64,000 bases of DNA from Streptomyces rubrogriseus (GTDB taxonomy: Bacteria; Actinomycetota; Actinomycetes; Streptomycetales; Streptomycetaceae), in assembly GCF_027947575.1 (NCBI RefSeq), contig NZ_CP116256.1:4030001-4094000 (forward strand), read 5' to 3'. The notes under the pieces were generated by a model, which worked only from the letters and a program-made list of their open reading frames with translations, was not told the origin of the DNA and did not search any database. A program made the translations under genes and the position numbers. This document shows, one piece after another, positions 7,951 to 16,375 of the stretch (within the stretch, counting starts at the first letter, position 1; the number at the start of each line of letters is the position of its first letter).

Positions 7951-9462
7951 ATGGCCAGTCACACGCGGCGGAGACTCCTCAAGGGCGCCGCGGTCGCGGC
8001 AGCGGGCAGTGTGGTCGGCGGCGGACTCGGGCCCGGCTTCTTCTCGGCTCCGGCCGAGGCGGCGCCCGCGGCCCCGAAGCCCGGTGGGAGCGGGACGACC
8101 CCGTTCCTGGAGGGGGCCTTCGCCCCGGTCACCGAGGAGCTGACCGCCTTCGACCTCAACGTCGTCGGCCGCATCCCGCGGGACCTGGACGGCCGTTACC
8201 TGCGCAACGGCCCGAACGCGCTGGGCGTCGAGGACGTCCGGGCCCACCACTGGATGATCGGCGACGGGATGGTGCACGGGGTCCGGCTGCGCGGCGGACG
8301 CGCGGAGTGGTACCGCAACCGCTGGGTGCGGGCCTCACAGGTGACGGCGAAGCTGGGGGAGACCTACCCGGGCCAGGCACCGCCGGACGACTTCGCGTGC
8401 AACACGCACGTGATCCCGTACCGGGGCCGCATCCTCGCGCTGCAGGAGAGCGGGCCACTCCCGTACGAGCTGGACGGCGAACTCAACACCGTGCGCCCCC
8501 ACGACTTCCGCGGCACGCTCCAGGGGGCGTTCGCCGCGCACACCAAGTACGACGCGGCGGCCGACGAGCTGCACGCGATCGCGTACTACCCCACCTGGGA
8601 CCACGTACGTCACCTCGTGATCGACCGCACCGGCAGGGCGAGGCCGGCCACCCGGATCCCCGTCGCGGACGCGCCGATGATGCACGACTTCGCGCTCACC
8701 GAGAAGTACGTGGTGATCGTGGACGTCCCGATCACCTTCGACGGTGCCGCCGCGGAGGCCGGCGCCATCGTGCCGTACGTGTGGAACGACGGGCACCCCA
8801 TGCGCATCGGGCTGCTGCCGCGCACCGGCGGTACCACGCGCTGGTTCGAGATCGACCCCGTGTACTACTCGCACACCCTCAACGCCTACGACCAGGGTGA
8901 CACGGTCGTGCTGGAGTACATCGGCTTCCCGGCGCCGTTCCACGCCGCCGGGCGCGGCACGGGCGGCCCCTCCGCCACCGGGGCCCCGACGCTCGACCGG
9001 TGGACGATCGACCTGCGGGCGGACCGGGTCCGCAGCGCTCGACTGGACGACCGGCCGCAGGAGTTCCCGCGCATCAACGAATCCCTGGTCTCCCGACGGC
9101 ACCGTTACGCCTACACCGCGAGCGCGGCCGAGATGTGGCGCGCGTACGAGGCCGTCGACGGGGCGTGCCCGGACGAGAAGCTGACCAACTACCTGGTGAA
9201 GCACGACATGTTGCGCGGCAGCAGGCAGTCCCACCGCTTCCCGCGGGGCGCGGCGGTCAGCGAGCCGGTGTTCGTCCCGCGGCGCGGGGCGCGGGACGAG
9301 GACGACGGTTACGTCCTGTCGTACGTGAACGACCCCGACCGCGGCGCGACCGACCTGGTGATCCTCTCGGCCCAGGACTTCGGCGGTCACCCGTTGGCCC
9401 GCGTTCAGCTGCCCGGCCGGGTGCCGCTGGGATTCCACGGCAGCTGGATCGCGGACGCCTGA
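7951..9462 (+). CDS. Carotenoid oxygenase (RPE65/CCD family) with Tat signal
   Basis: This is a 503-residue Fe(II)-dependent carotenoid or stilbene cleavage-type dioxygenase. The family's metal-binding histidines are seen in FAAHTKYD, MMHDFAL, SHTLNAYD and LGFHGSW; NGPNAL near the N-terminus is another hallmark. The start at 7951 follows GGAGCGAGGG and gives MASHTRRRLLKG plus a hydrophobic Ala-rich stretch, a twin-arginine signal. The enzyme is therefore predicted to fold in the cytoplasm and be exported, which is unusual for an enzyme of lipophilic carotenoids. The substrate is unknown. It is divergent from GH127 but is unlikely to share its function. Confidence 0.9.
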   Translation: MASHTRRRLLKGAAVAAAGSVVGGGLGPGFFSAPAEAAPAAPKPGGSGTTPFLEGAFAPVTEELTAFDLNVVGRIPRDLDGRYLRNGPNALGVEDVRAHHWMIGDGMVHGVRLRGGRAEWYRNRWVRASQVTAKLGETYPGQAPPDDFACNTHVIPYRGRILALQESGPLPYELDGELNTVRPHDFRGTLQGAFAAHTKYDAAADELHAIAYYPTWDHVRHLVIDRTGRARPATRIPVADAPMMHDFALTEKYVVIVDVPITFDGAAAEAGAIVPYVWNDGHPMRIGLLPRTGGTTRWFEIDPVYYSHTLNAYDQGDTVVLEYIGFPAPFHAAGRGTGGPSATGAPTLDRWTIDLRADRVRSARLDDRPQEFPRINESLVSRRHRYAYTASAAEMWRAYEAVDGACPDEKLTNYLVKHDMLRGSRQSHRFPRGAAVSEPVFVPRRGARDEDDGYVLSYVNDPDRGATDLVILSAQDFGGHPLARVQLPGRVPLGFHGSWIADA

Positions 9463-9575
9463 GCCCGGGCTGCGTCCGGTCGGCGAACCCGGCCGCGGTC
9501 GGGTCCGCGTGGACGGCCGGGTGGTGGCCGTTCAGCCGCCGGCCCCACGGTTCGTCACCGTCCGGGTCGCCGAGC

Positions 9576-9655
9576 GGCCGCACCCGGTAGCGGTCCGGGC
9601 CCGAGTGCCCCACCCGGCCGCACCCGGTTGCGCTCCGGCCCCGAGTGCCCCACCC
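9576..9655. repeat. Two tandem copies of a 40-bp repeat
   Basis: Adjacent 40-bp units start GGCCGCACCCGGT and end GAGTGCCCCACCC. They differ at three positions, and the first 6 nt of a third copy follow. They lie in the convergent gap between the carotenoid oxygenase (ends 9462) and the lipoprotein gene (ends 9718). The gap otherwise shows no gene. Confidence 0.8.
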
Positions 9656-9717
9656 GGCCGCGACGGTGCCGTTCCACCTCGATCGCCCCGCGCGCCGGCT
9701 CCGCTCCCGCCGTGCCG

Positions 9718-10467
9718 TCAGTGCGGTGCCGGTGCCGGGTCCAGGGCGTTGGCCACGCTGCAGCCGCCCTCCCCGGGCATCCGCTGGATGCGGGGCGGCA
9801 CCCAGACCTCGGTCGCGCCGGGGACGACGCGGGCGAGCAGACAGTCCTGCGGGTCGAAGCGGTTGCCCTTCACCGACAGCAGGACGCCGACCCGGCCGCC
9901 GTCCGCCTCCACTTCGGTCCGGATCCGCGGATCGAGGTCGAGCGCGGCGAGCGTGCGGCGAACCTCGGCCTCGTCCACCCGGCCGTCCGCCGGGATCCGG
10001 GGAAGCGTCGTCCGAAGCTCCTCGGCGGGCATCTCGGGCGGCTCGGGCGGCGGGGCGAAGGTCAGCGCGGGGCCTTCCGGGCAGTCCACGTCGTGAGGGT
10101 CCTCGCGCCACCGCGACCCGGGGGACACCCGTACCGTGAAACAGCTTCGCACGGTGACCTCCTCGAGATCGACCCACGAGTTGTACGCCGAGCCGGACGT
10201 GCGGACGACCACCTCGACGCCGTCCCCTTCGTGCGTGGAGGTACCGGTCACCCGCATCACCTCCACCCCGGCCATCTGCGAGGCGGCCCGCCCGACCTCC
10301 TCCGCCGTGCGGGGACGCCGGCCGTACAGTCGCTCGCCCACCGTCCTGGCGGCCTCCCGTGCGGCATCGGTCGCCTCGCTCCGGGAGGACCGGGCCGGTC
10401 CGCAGCCGGAGGCGAGCAGCAGCGGGGCGAGCAGCAGCAGCGGGACGAGCGGCAGTACTCGGCGCAC
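9718..10467 (-). CDS. Lipoprotein of unknown function
   Basis: This is a 249-residue protein from GTG 10467, preceded by GGAAGGA. It has a hydrophobic signal and a lipobox (LLLASGC), so the Cys is expected to be acylated and the protein anchored outside the membrane. The mature part alternates acidic and beta-prone segments and has four further Cys, including RSCFT, DVDCPEG and QDCLLA. There is a proline-rich linker (PPPEPPEMP). I do not recognise a domain. It is divergent from the phytase-like gene, with a 325-bp gap between them. Confidence 0.75.
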   Translation of the reverse strand: MRRVLPLVPLLLLAPLLLASGCGPARSSRSEATDAAREAARTVGERLYGRRPRTAEEVGRAASQMAGVEVMRVTGTSTHEGDGVEVVVRTSGSAYNSWVDLEEVTVRSCFTVRVSPGSRWREDPHDVDCPEGPALTFAPPPEPPEMPAEELRTTLPRIPADGRVDEAEVRRTLAALDLDPRIRTEVEADGGRVGVLLSVKGNRFDPQDCLLARVVPGATEVWVPPRIQRMPGEGGCSVANALDPAPAPH

Positions 10468-10792
10468 GCGTGCGTCCTTCCTTGGCCCCCGCCTGCCGCG
10501 TCGGCGAGCGGGACCGGGTGACCGCGGCACTCGTCCGCTCCGTAGTGACGAGCGCCCCACTGTCCGAAGAGAGGCGCTCCGTACGACGTACGGTAGCGGC
10601 CGGCCGCCCACCACGGAGCCGTCGGCGGCCAGTTGGTCCCGGCCGGGGCGGCTCGGCCCGCGGCGCGTCGCGCACCGTACGAGCCGGAGCCGCGGCCCCC
10701 CCGGATTTCGCCCGTCGTTCACCGGCCGTCCCCGTGGCACTCGCCCTCGGCTGAAAACGTTCGGCGACGGAGTGGACCGGACCGGAGGAAAG
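10468..10792. other. Divergent intergenic region (325 bp) with CCGTAC palindrome
   Basis: No gene is seen. The notable element is a perfect inverted repeat CCGTAC-gac-GTACGG at 10579-10593, suited to a dimeric regulator. CTGAAAACGTTCGG lies near 10751, about 40 bp before the phytase-like start, and is only half-palindromic. Confidence 0.5.
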
Positions 10793-13162
10793 ATGTCCCC
10801 CAAGAGCAAGAGAACCCGCGCCGCGCTGGCCGCCCTGGTCGTGGCCGCCGGCAGCCTGGCGACCGCGGGAGCCGCGCGGGCGGAGCAGCCGCACCCCGGG
10901 CAGCAGCAGGGCGGTCGGCAGGCCCAACAGCACCAGCAGGGGCGGCCGAGCCTGTTCGAGCGCACCGCCACCTACCCGGTCTTCCACAACCGTCCGGCCG
11001 GCGAGGACGCGTCGGCCGGGACCGTCGCGGAGATCTCCTCGGTCAGCGAGGACGGCCGCACCCTCGTGCACACCGACGCGGTGGCCCGGCGGATCGGCTT
11101 CCTGGACATCTCCGACCCCGGCCACCCGCGCGGCCTCGGCACCCTGTCGCTGGCCCGACTCGGCGACGCCGAGGACGAGCCCACCTCGGTGACCGTGGTC
11201 GGCCAGTACGTGCTGGTGGTCGTCAACACCAGCGCGAGCCACGCACGGCCCTCCGGACGGCTCGACGTCGTCTCGCTGCGCGACCGCGAGCGGGTGGCGA
11301 GCTTCGACCTCGGTGGGCAGCCCGACTCCGTCGCCGTCAGCGAGGACAAGCGCTATGCCGCCGTCGCGGTCGAGAACGAACGCGACGAGGAGGCGACACC
11401 GCCCGGCCGCGACGAGGGCGACCTGCCGCAGGCACCGGCCGGCTTCGTGCAGATCGTCGACCTGGGCCGGGGCACCGCCCCCGCACACTGGCGGACCCGG
11501 GCGGTTCCGCTGACCCGGGCCGACGGCCGGGCGCTGCCCGTGCTGGCCGAGGCCGAAATCGCCGAACCGACGGACCCGGAGCCGGAGTACGTCTCGATCA
11601 ACAGCCGCAACCAGCTCGCGGTGACGCTCCAGGAGAACAACGGTGTCGTCCTGATCGACCTGCCGACCGGCCGGATCGCCAAGGCGTTCGGCGCCGGCAC
11701 TGCCTCGGTGCGCGGCATCGACACCGAATCCGACGGCAGGATCGACCAGAGCGGGTCCATCGAGGACCTCCCGCGCGAGCCCGACGCCGTCGGCTGGATC
11801 GACGACCGCTACCTCGCCACCGCCAACGAGGGCGACTGGCGCGGCGGCACCCGCGGCTGGTCCGTGTTCGACAGCCGCACCGGCAAGCCGGTGTGGGACG
11901 CGGGCAACAGCTTCGAGCGGCTCGCCGTGCGCCACGGCCTGCACGACGAGGGCCGGTCGGGGAAGAAGGGCGCCGAGCCGGAAGGCATCGCGATCGCCGA
12001 GTACGACGGCGTGCCCTACGCCTTCGTCGGCTCGGAGCGCGACAACTTCGTCGCGGTCTACGACGTCAGCCGCCCCACCAGGCCGGTCTTCCGCCAGCTG
12101 CTGCCCGCCACCAACGGCCCCGAGGGCCTGCTGCCGATCCCGTCGCGCGGACTGCTCGCGGTCTCCAGCGAGGTGGACGACGCCGAGGCGGGCGTGCGCG
12201 CGTCCGTGAGCCTGTTCCGGCTGGGCCGGTCCACCGGGCACGCCCCCTCGTTCCCGGGCATCGTCTCGGCCGACGACGACCGCGGCGCCCCGATCGGCTG
12301 GGGAGCGCTCGGCGCGCTGTCCGCGGCACCGGGCAAGCCCCACCAGCTCTACACGGTCACCGACGCGGCGTACTCCACCACCCGCATCCTCACCGTCGAC
12401 ACGGCCCGCCGCCCCGCCGTCATCACCCGGGAACTGACCGTCAAGGACGCCGACGGGCGGCCCGTGGGTTATGACGCGGAGGGCATCCACGCCCGGCCGC
12501 GGGGCGGCTTCTGGCTCGCCGTCGAGGGCGGGACGGGCGCGGGCAACAAGCTCGTCCGGCTCGACGCGCGGGGCGTGACCCGGCAGGTCGTTCCGCTGCC
12601 GGCCGACGTCGCCGCGGGCCTCGGCAAGCAGGGCTTCGAGGGGGTCACCGCCACCACCGACCGGCGCGGGCACGAGGTCGTGTGGGCCGCGCTCCAGCGC
12701 GAGGCCGAGGGCGACCCGGCGGGTGTCGTACGGCTGGGACGCTACGACGTGACGGCCGGCACCTGGAGCTGGTACGGCTACCGGCTCGAATCCACCGGCA
12801 CGGCCGGTGACTGGATGGGGCTGTCCGAGATCACCGCGGTCGGAGACCGGCTCGCGGTGATCGAGCGCGACAAGCTGAACGGGCCCGCCGCCAGGGTCAA
12901 GCGGATCTACACCGTGGACCTGCCGAAGTCGGCGGCGCCCTCGGGAGCCCTGCGGGTCCTGCCGAAGAGGCTCGCCCGGGACGTGCTGCCGGACCTGCGG
13001 GCCACCAACGGCTGGACGCAGGAGAAGCTCGAGGGCCTGACCGTGGGCGGTGACGGCCGCGTCTACGCCGTCACCGACAACGACGCCCTGGACGACGCCA
13101 CCGGGGAGACCGTCTTCCTGGACCTCGGCACGGCCCGACAGGTCTTCGGCCGCCGGGGCTGA
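10793..13162 (+). CDS. Secreted esterase-like phytase-family protein
   Basis: This 789-residue protein starts at ATG 10793 after a strong GGAGGAAAG. It has a Sec-type signal (basic MSPKSKRTR, hydrophobic core, AGAARA cleavage region). The C-terminal about 330 residues match the esterase-like-activity-of-phytase domain (GWGALGALSAAPG, YDAEGIHARPRGGFWLAVEGG, GFEGVTATTD, EKLEGLTVGGDGRVYAVTDND). The N-terminal half is a separate beta-propeller-like region (VSEDGRTLVHTD, PDSVAVSEDKRYAAVA, PEYVSINSRNQLAV). It is probably an extracellular phosphoesterase or a cell-surface propeller protein; the substrate is not predictable. Confidence 0.8.
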   Translation: MSPKSKRTRAALAALVVAAGSLATAGAARAEQPHPGQQQGGRQAQQHQQGRPSLFERTATYPVFHNRPAGEDASAGTVAEISSVSEDGRTLVHTDAVARRIGFLDISDPGHPRGLGTLSLARLGDAEDEPTSVTVVGQYVLVVVNTSASHARPSGRLDVVSLRDRERVASFDLGGQPDSVAVSEDKRYAAVAVENERDEEATPPGRDEGDLPQAPAGFVQIVDLGRGTAPAHWRTRAVPLTRADGRALPVLAEAEIAEPTDPEPEYVSINSRNQLAVTLQENNGVVLIDLPTGRIAKAFGAGTASVRGIDTESDGRIDQSGSIEDLPREPDAVGWIDDRYLATANEGDWRGGTRGWSVFDSRTGKPVWDAGNSFERLAVRHGLHDEGRSGKKGAEPEGIAIAEYDGVPYAFVGSERDNFVAVYDVSRPTRPVFRQLLPATNGPEGLLPIPSRGLLAVSSEVDDAEAGVRASVSLFRLGRSTGHAPSFPGIVSADDDRGAPIGWGALGALSAAPGKPHQLYTVTDAAYSTTRILTVDTARRPAVITRELTVKDADGRPVGYDAEGIHARPRGGFWLAVEGGTGAGNKLVRLDARGVTRQVVPLPADVAAGLGKQGFEGVTATTDRRGHEVVWAALQREAEGDPAGVVRLGRYDVTAGTWSWYGYRLESTGTAGDWMGLSEITAVGDRLAVIERDKLNGPAARVKRIYTVDLPKSAAPSGALRVLPKRLARDVLPDLRATNGWTQEKLEGLTVGGDGRVYAVTDNDALDDATGETVFLDLGTARQVFGRRG

Positions 13163-13183
13163 CGGACGAGCGTCAGCCCCGGC
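13152..13183. terminator. Bidirectional terminator whose stem contains both stop codons
   Basis: A perfect 13-bp stem (GCCGGGGCTGACG / CGTCAGCCCCGGC) with a 6-nt loop GACGAG. The TGA of the plus-strand gene (13160-13162) lies in one arm and the TGA of the minus-strand gene (13173-13175) in the other. Confidence 0.8.
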
Positions 13184-13910
13184 CGAGGACGCAGAACTCG
13201 TTGCCCGCGGGGTCGGTCAGGACGACCCAGGAGACATCGCCCTGACCGACATCGGTCCGTGTCGCGCCGAGGGCTTCGAGCCGAGCGACCTCCCTGGCCT
13301 GATCGTCGACCGGGTCGGACATCACGTCGAGGTGGATGTGGTTCCACCCGGTCTCGTCGTCGGGTGTGCGGCGGAACTCCAGGTACGGTCCCACGTCCTT
13401 GGCGGAGCGCAGCAGAGCATGGTCGTCGGTCAGTTCGTGGACGGTCCAGTCGATCGCCTCGCCCCAGAAGCCGGCCAGGTCCCGTGGGTCGGTGCAGGAG
13501 ACAACCACGCGGGCTATCGGCCCGGTGTCCCGGTAGCGCTCGCTGGGCTCCAGGACGCCGAACCTGTTGCCCTCCGGGTCGGCCAGTACCGTCCACGGTG
13601 CGTCGCTCCGGCCCACGCCGGCGTGTGTGGCGCCCAGTTCCTCGAGGCGGGTGACCAACTCCGTCCGGTGGGCCTCGGAGGTGGTGGCGAGCTCGAGGTG
13701 GACTCGGTACTTCACCGTCTCCGGGTCCGGGACGCGGACGAGATCGATGCAGACGGCGGACGGGTCCGGCCAGTCGAAGCCCACGGGTTCCAGGTTGGTG
13801 ACGCCCGGCCCCTCGCTCGACGCGCTCCAGCCGAGCGCCTCCGCCCAGAAGCGGCCGAGCGCCGAGTCGTCCCGGGCCTTGAAGTTCACCTGTACGAGTT
13901 CCAACGTCAT
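13173..13910 (-). CDS. Two-domain VOC (glyoxalase/bleomycin-resistance fold) protein
   Basis: This 245-residue protein has two tandem VOC modules, residues about 3-120 and 128-243. Each contains an F-W-x-E-A-L/I-x-W motif and ends in a DPEGN-x-F or DPAGNEFCVL strand. Such proteins act as metal-dependent lyases or dioxygenases or as drug-binding proteins. HLEL and HIHLD carry candidate metal-binding His residues. No partner gene indicates its substrate. Confidence 0.85.
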   Translation of the reverse strand: MTLELVQVNFKARDDSALGRFWAEALGWSASSEGPGVTNLEPVGFDWPDPSAVCIDLVRVPDPETVKYRVHLELATTSEAHRTELVTRLEELGATHAGVGRSDAPWTVLADPEGNRFGVLEPSERYRDTGPIARVVVSCTDPRDLAGFWGEAIDWTVHELTDDHALLRSAKDVGPYLEFRRTPDDETGWNHIHLDVMSDPVDDQAREVARLEALGATRTDVGQGDVSWVVLTDPAGNEFCVLGRG

Positions 13911-13940
13911 CCCGGAACCCTAGCCTTGCGGAAGCCCCGG

Positions 13941-13973
13941 GCAGCCCGGCCGTCCCCGAGAGGGCCGGGCTGC
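13941..13973 (-). terminator. Hairpin terminator of the small secreted protein gene
   Basis: A perfect 11-bp stem GCAGCCCGGCC / GGCCGGGCTGC with an 11-nt loop, 30-60 bp past the stop codon at 14003. Confidence 0.65.
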
Positions 13974-14002
13974 ACCGGTTCTGGCCGTCCCCGCCGCGGG
14001 TC

Positions 14003-14290
14003 TCAGCAGGTGCGGCCGGTGTACCAGGCGCCGTCGATGTCGGAGCTGGAGCCGATCCAGGTCACGCCGGGCACCACACACCGCTCGCTGTTGGGCCCCC
14101 AGTCGTCGATCTCGATGACGATGTGCGAGCCGTCCGAGGTGCAGTGGTTGTAGTAGGCGTCGGAGGCGGTCTCGTAGAAGCCGCAGGGATTCGCTGCGGC
14201 CGGACCGGCGCTCAGGGTGATGGCGCCGACGGAGGCGAGTGCCAGGGCGAGGGAGGCGAGGGCGCTGGTCACGATACGACGAAGGGGCAA
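14003..14290 (-). CDS. Small secreted Cys-containing protein (possible DUF6355 type)
   Basis: From TTG 14290, with GGAG upstream, the protein is 95 residues: LPLRR, a hydrophobic segment and AGPAAA-NP, a Sec signal. The mature part of about 60 residues has four Cys (NPCGFYE, YYNHCTS, SERCVV, final TGRTC), enough for two disulfides. The pattern resembles the DUF6355 family of small exported actinobacterial proteins; this assignment is from memory and unconfirmed. A longer reading from 14413 would bury the signal peptide and is unlikely. Confidence 0.65.
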   Translation of the reverse strand: MPLRRIVTSALASLALALASVGAITLSAGPAAANPCGFYETASDAYYNHCTSDGSHIVIEIDDWGPNSERCVVPGVTWIGSSSDIDGAWYTGRTC

Positions 14291-14680
14291 GGAGAGCTCC
14301 AAACGTAGGGGATCGCCAGGCGGGACTGCCGCTGTCTGCCGATCCGTTGTCGATGCGACGCCCAGACTCACAGCATCGGCGCGGGCGCTCTCAGCGATGG
14401 CGGCGCTGTTCACCCGGCGTAACGATTCACTGCTGCGCCGATCAGTTGATCTTCACCGGTTCACGGTGCACCGCGCTCGGGGCCGCGCCGGCGAACAAGG
14501 CGAGACGTATCGTCTTGCCAAGGCGCGCGCTGTGGCGTACCGTCCTTCGCATGGGTTCCCTGTGAGATCACCGGCGCCGACGGCGTAGAGCACCGCTCCG
14601 CCGTCGCCGCGCCTCGCCGTGCCGTCCATCCACCCCGATCCGGCCCGGGCTGATCCCGTGCGGCCAGGAGGGACCCGATC
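14291..14680. promoter_or_regulatory. 390-bp divergent region: ABC-F leader with mini-ORF and hairpin
   Basis: No long gene is present. A five-codon ORF ATGGGTTCCCTGTGA (14551-14565, peptide MGSL) is followed by a hairpin CGACGGCG / CGCCGTCG (14578-14585 with 14599-14606, 13-nt loop, extended by GCG/CGC after one mismatch). Resistance ABC-F genes are often controlled by ribosome-mediated attenuation through such leaders. Here it is an inference, and no good ribosome-binding site precedes the mini-ORF. Confidence 0.35.
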
Positions 14681-16375
14681 TTGCACACCTCACAACTCAC
14701 CCTGTCCCATGTCACCAAGCGCTACCCCGGCCGCACCGTTCTCGACCAGGTCTCCCTCACGCTGAAGCCGGGCGAGAAGGCCGGACTGATCGGTGACAAC
14801 GGCGCCGGCAAGTCCACCCTCCTCAGGATCGTCGCAGGCCAGGAGCGCCCGGACAGCGGCGAAGCGACCGTGACCGCCGACGGCGGCATCGGCTTTCTTC
14901 CGCAGTCCCTCCCCCTGCCCCCGACCGCCACCGTCCAGGACGCCGTCGACCTGTCCCTCGCGGACCTGCGTGCCCTGGAGGCCGAGCTGCGCCGGGCCGA
15001 GCAGGCGCTCGGTGCCGGCCGGGATCCGGACGTGCTCGCCGCGTACACCGTGCTCGTCGAGCGCTACGAGGCCCGAGACGGCCACGACGCCGACCGCCGG
15101 GTGGACATCGCGCTGCACCACCTCGGCCTGCCGGCGCTCCGCCGTGAGCGCCGGCTCGGCACCCTCTCCGGGGGCGAGCGCTCCCGTCTTGCCCTGGCCG
15201 GCGTCCTCGCGGGCCGCCCGGAAGTTCTTCTGCTGGACGAGCCGACCAACGACCTGGACGATCAGGCCGTGGAGTGGCTGGAGACGCAGCTGCGGGCACA
15301 CCGCGGCACGGTGCTCGCGGTCACCCACGACCGCGTCTTCCTGGAGCGTCTCACCAGCACGATTCTGGAGGCAGAGGGGGGTAGGGTCGCCCGCTACGGC
15401 GACGGCTACACCGGCTACCGTACGGCGAAGGCCGCGGAGCGCCGCCGCCGGCTCCAGGAACACGAGGAGTGGCGGTCGGAGCTGGCTCGCAACGAGCGGC
15501 TGGCCACCGGCCACGCCGCCCGCCTCGGCGCCATTCCGCGCAAGGCGTCCCTGGCCAACTTCGGCCACGGTGGCTTCCGGGCCCGCGGCCGTGCCCACGG
15601 CGCCATGTCCCGTATCCGCAACGCCCGCGAGCGGGTCGCGCGGCTGACCGAGAAACCGGTGGCGCCACCGCCGGACGCGCTGGCGTTCACCGCTCGCATG
15701 GCCACGGCAGCGGAGGAAACGACGGCCACCGGGACCGCTGACGCGACGCTCCCCGCCGTACAGCTGTCGGACGTGCGCGTGGGCGACCGCCTGTACCTGG
15801 GCTGCCTCGGCCTCGGCCGCCGCGACCGGCTTCTCGTCACCGGCCCCAACGGCGCGGGAAAGACCACCCTGTTGAAGGTGCTCGCCGGTGAACTGCGGCC
15901 GGACGAGGGCTCGGTGCGAGTACCGGGCCGGGTAGGGCATCTGCGCCAGGAGGAGACGCCGTGGCCGCCGGAGCTGACGGTCGCCGAGGCGTTCGGGCTG
16001 GGCCGAGCGGGTGCCGCCGACGAGCACGCCGACGCCCTGCTCGCCCTCGGCCTCTTCCGCCCGGCGGAACTGAGCCTGCGCATGGGCGAGTTGTCCTACG
16101 GCCAGCGCCGCCGCGTGGAACTGGCCCGCCTGGTCTCGGAGCCCGCCGACCTCCTTCTGCTCGACGAGCCGACGAACCACCTGTCACCGGCGCTGGTCGA
16201 GGAAGTGGAAGAGGCGCTGACCGGGTTCTCGGGGGCGATCGTGCTGGTCACACACGATCGCGCGCTGCGCGGGCGGTTCCGGGGCAGGCGTCTGACACTG
16301 CCGGCGGCACCGGGGGCCCGGACGGGACAGCCCGCGGTCGTGGCACACCGGCCGCGCCCCGGTTCAGGGGCGTAG
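14681..16375 (+). CDS. ABC-F ribosomal-protection ATPase (antibiotic resistance type)
   Basis: This 564-residue protein starts at TTG 14681 after AGGAGGG. It carries two ATPase domains and no membrane segments. The first has GDNGAGKST (38-46), LSGGERSR and LLLDEPTNDLD. The second has GPNGAGKTT, LSYGQRRR and LLLDEPTNHLSP. The HLSP ending in place of HLD and the about 80-residue basic linker between domains fit the antibiotic-resistance ABC-F group (macrolide, lincosamide and pleuromutilin types such as those in producing streptomycetes). It would bind the ribosome and displace drug. It overlaps the convergent esterase gene by 12 bp. Confidence 0.88.
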   Translation: MHTSQLTLSHVTKRYPGRTVLDQVSLTLKPGEKAGLIGDNGAGKSTLLRIVAGQERPDSGEATVTADGGIGFLPQSLPLPPTATVQDAVDLSLADLRALEAELRRAEQALGAGRDPDVLAAYTVLVERYEARDGHDADRRVDIALHHLGLPALRRERRLGTLSGGERSRLALAGVLAGRPEVLLLDEPTNDLDDQAVEWLETQLRAHRGTVLAVTHDRVFLERLTSTILEAEGGRVARYGDGYTGYRTAKAAERRRRLQEHEEWRSELARNERLATGHAARLGAIPRKASLANFGHGGFRARGRAHGAMSRIRNARERVARLTEKPVAPPPDALAFTARMATAAEETTATGTADATLPAVQLSDVRVGDRLYLGCLGLGRRDRLLVTGPNGAGKTTLLKVLAGELRPDEGSVRVPGRVGHLRQEETPWPPELTVAEAFGLGRAGAADEHADALLALGLFRPAELSLRMGELSYGQRRRVELARLVSEPADLLLLDEPTNHLSPALVEEVEEALTGFSGAIVLVTHDRALRGRFRGRRLTLPAAPGARTGQPAVVAHRPRPGSGA

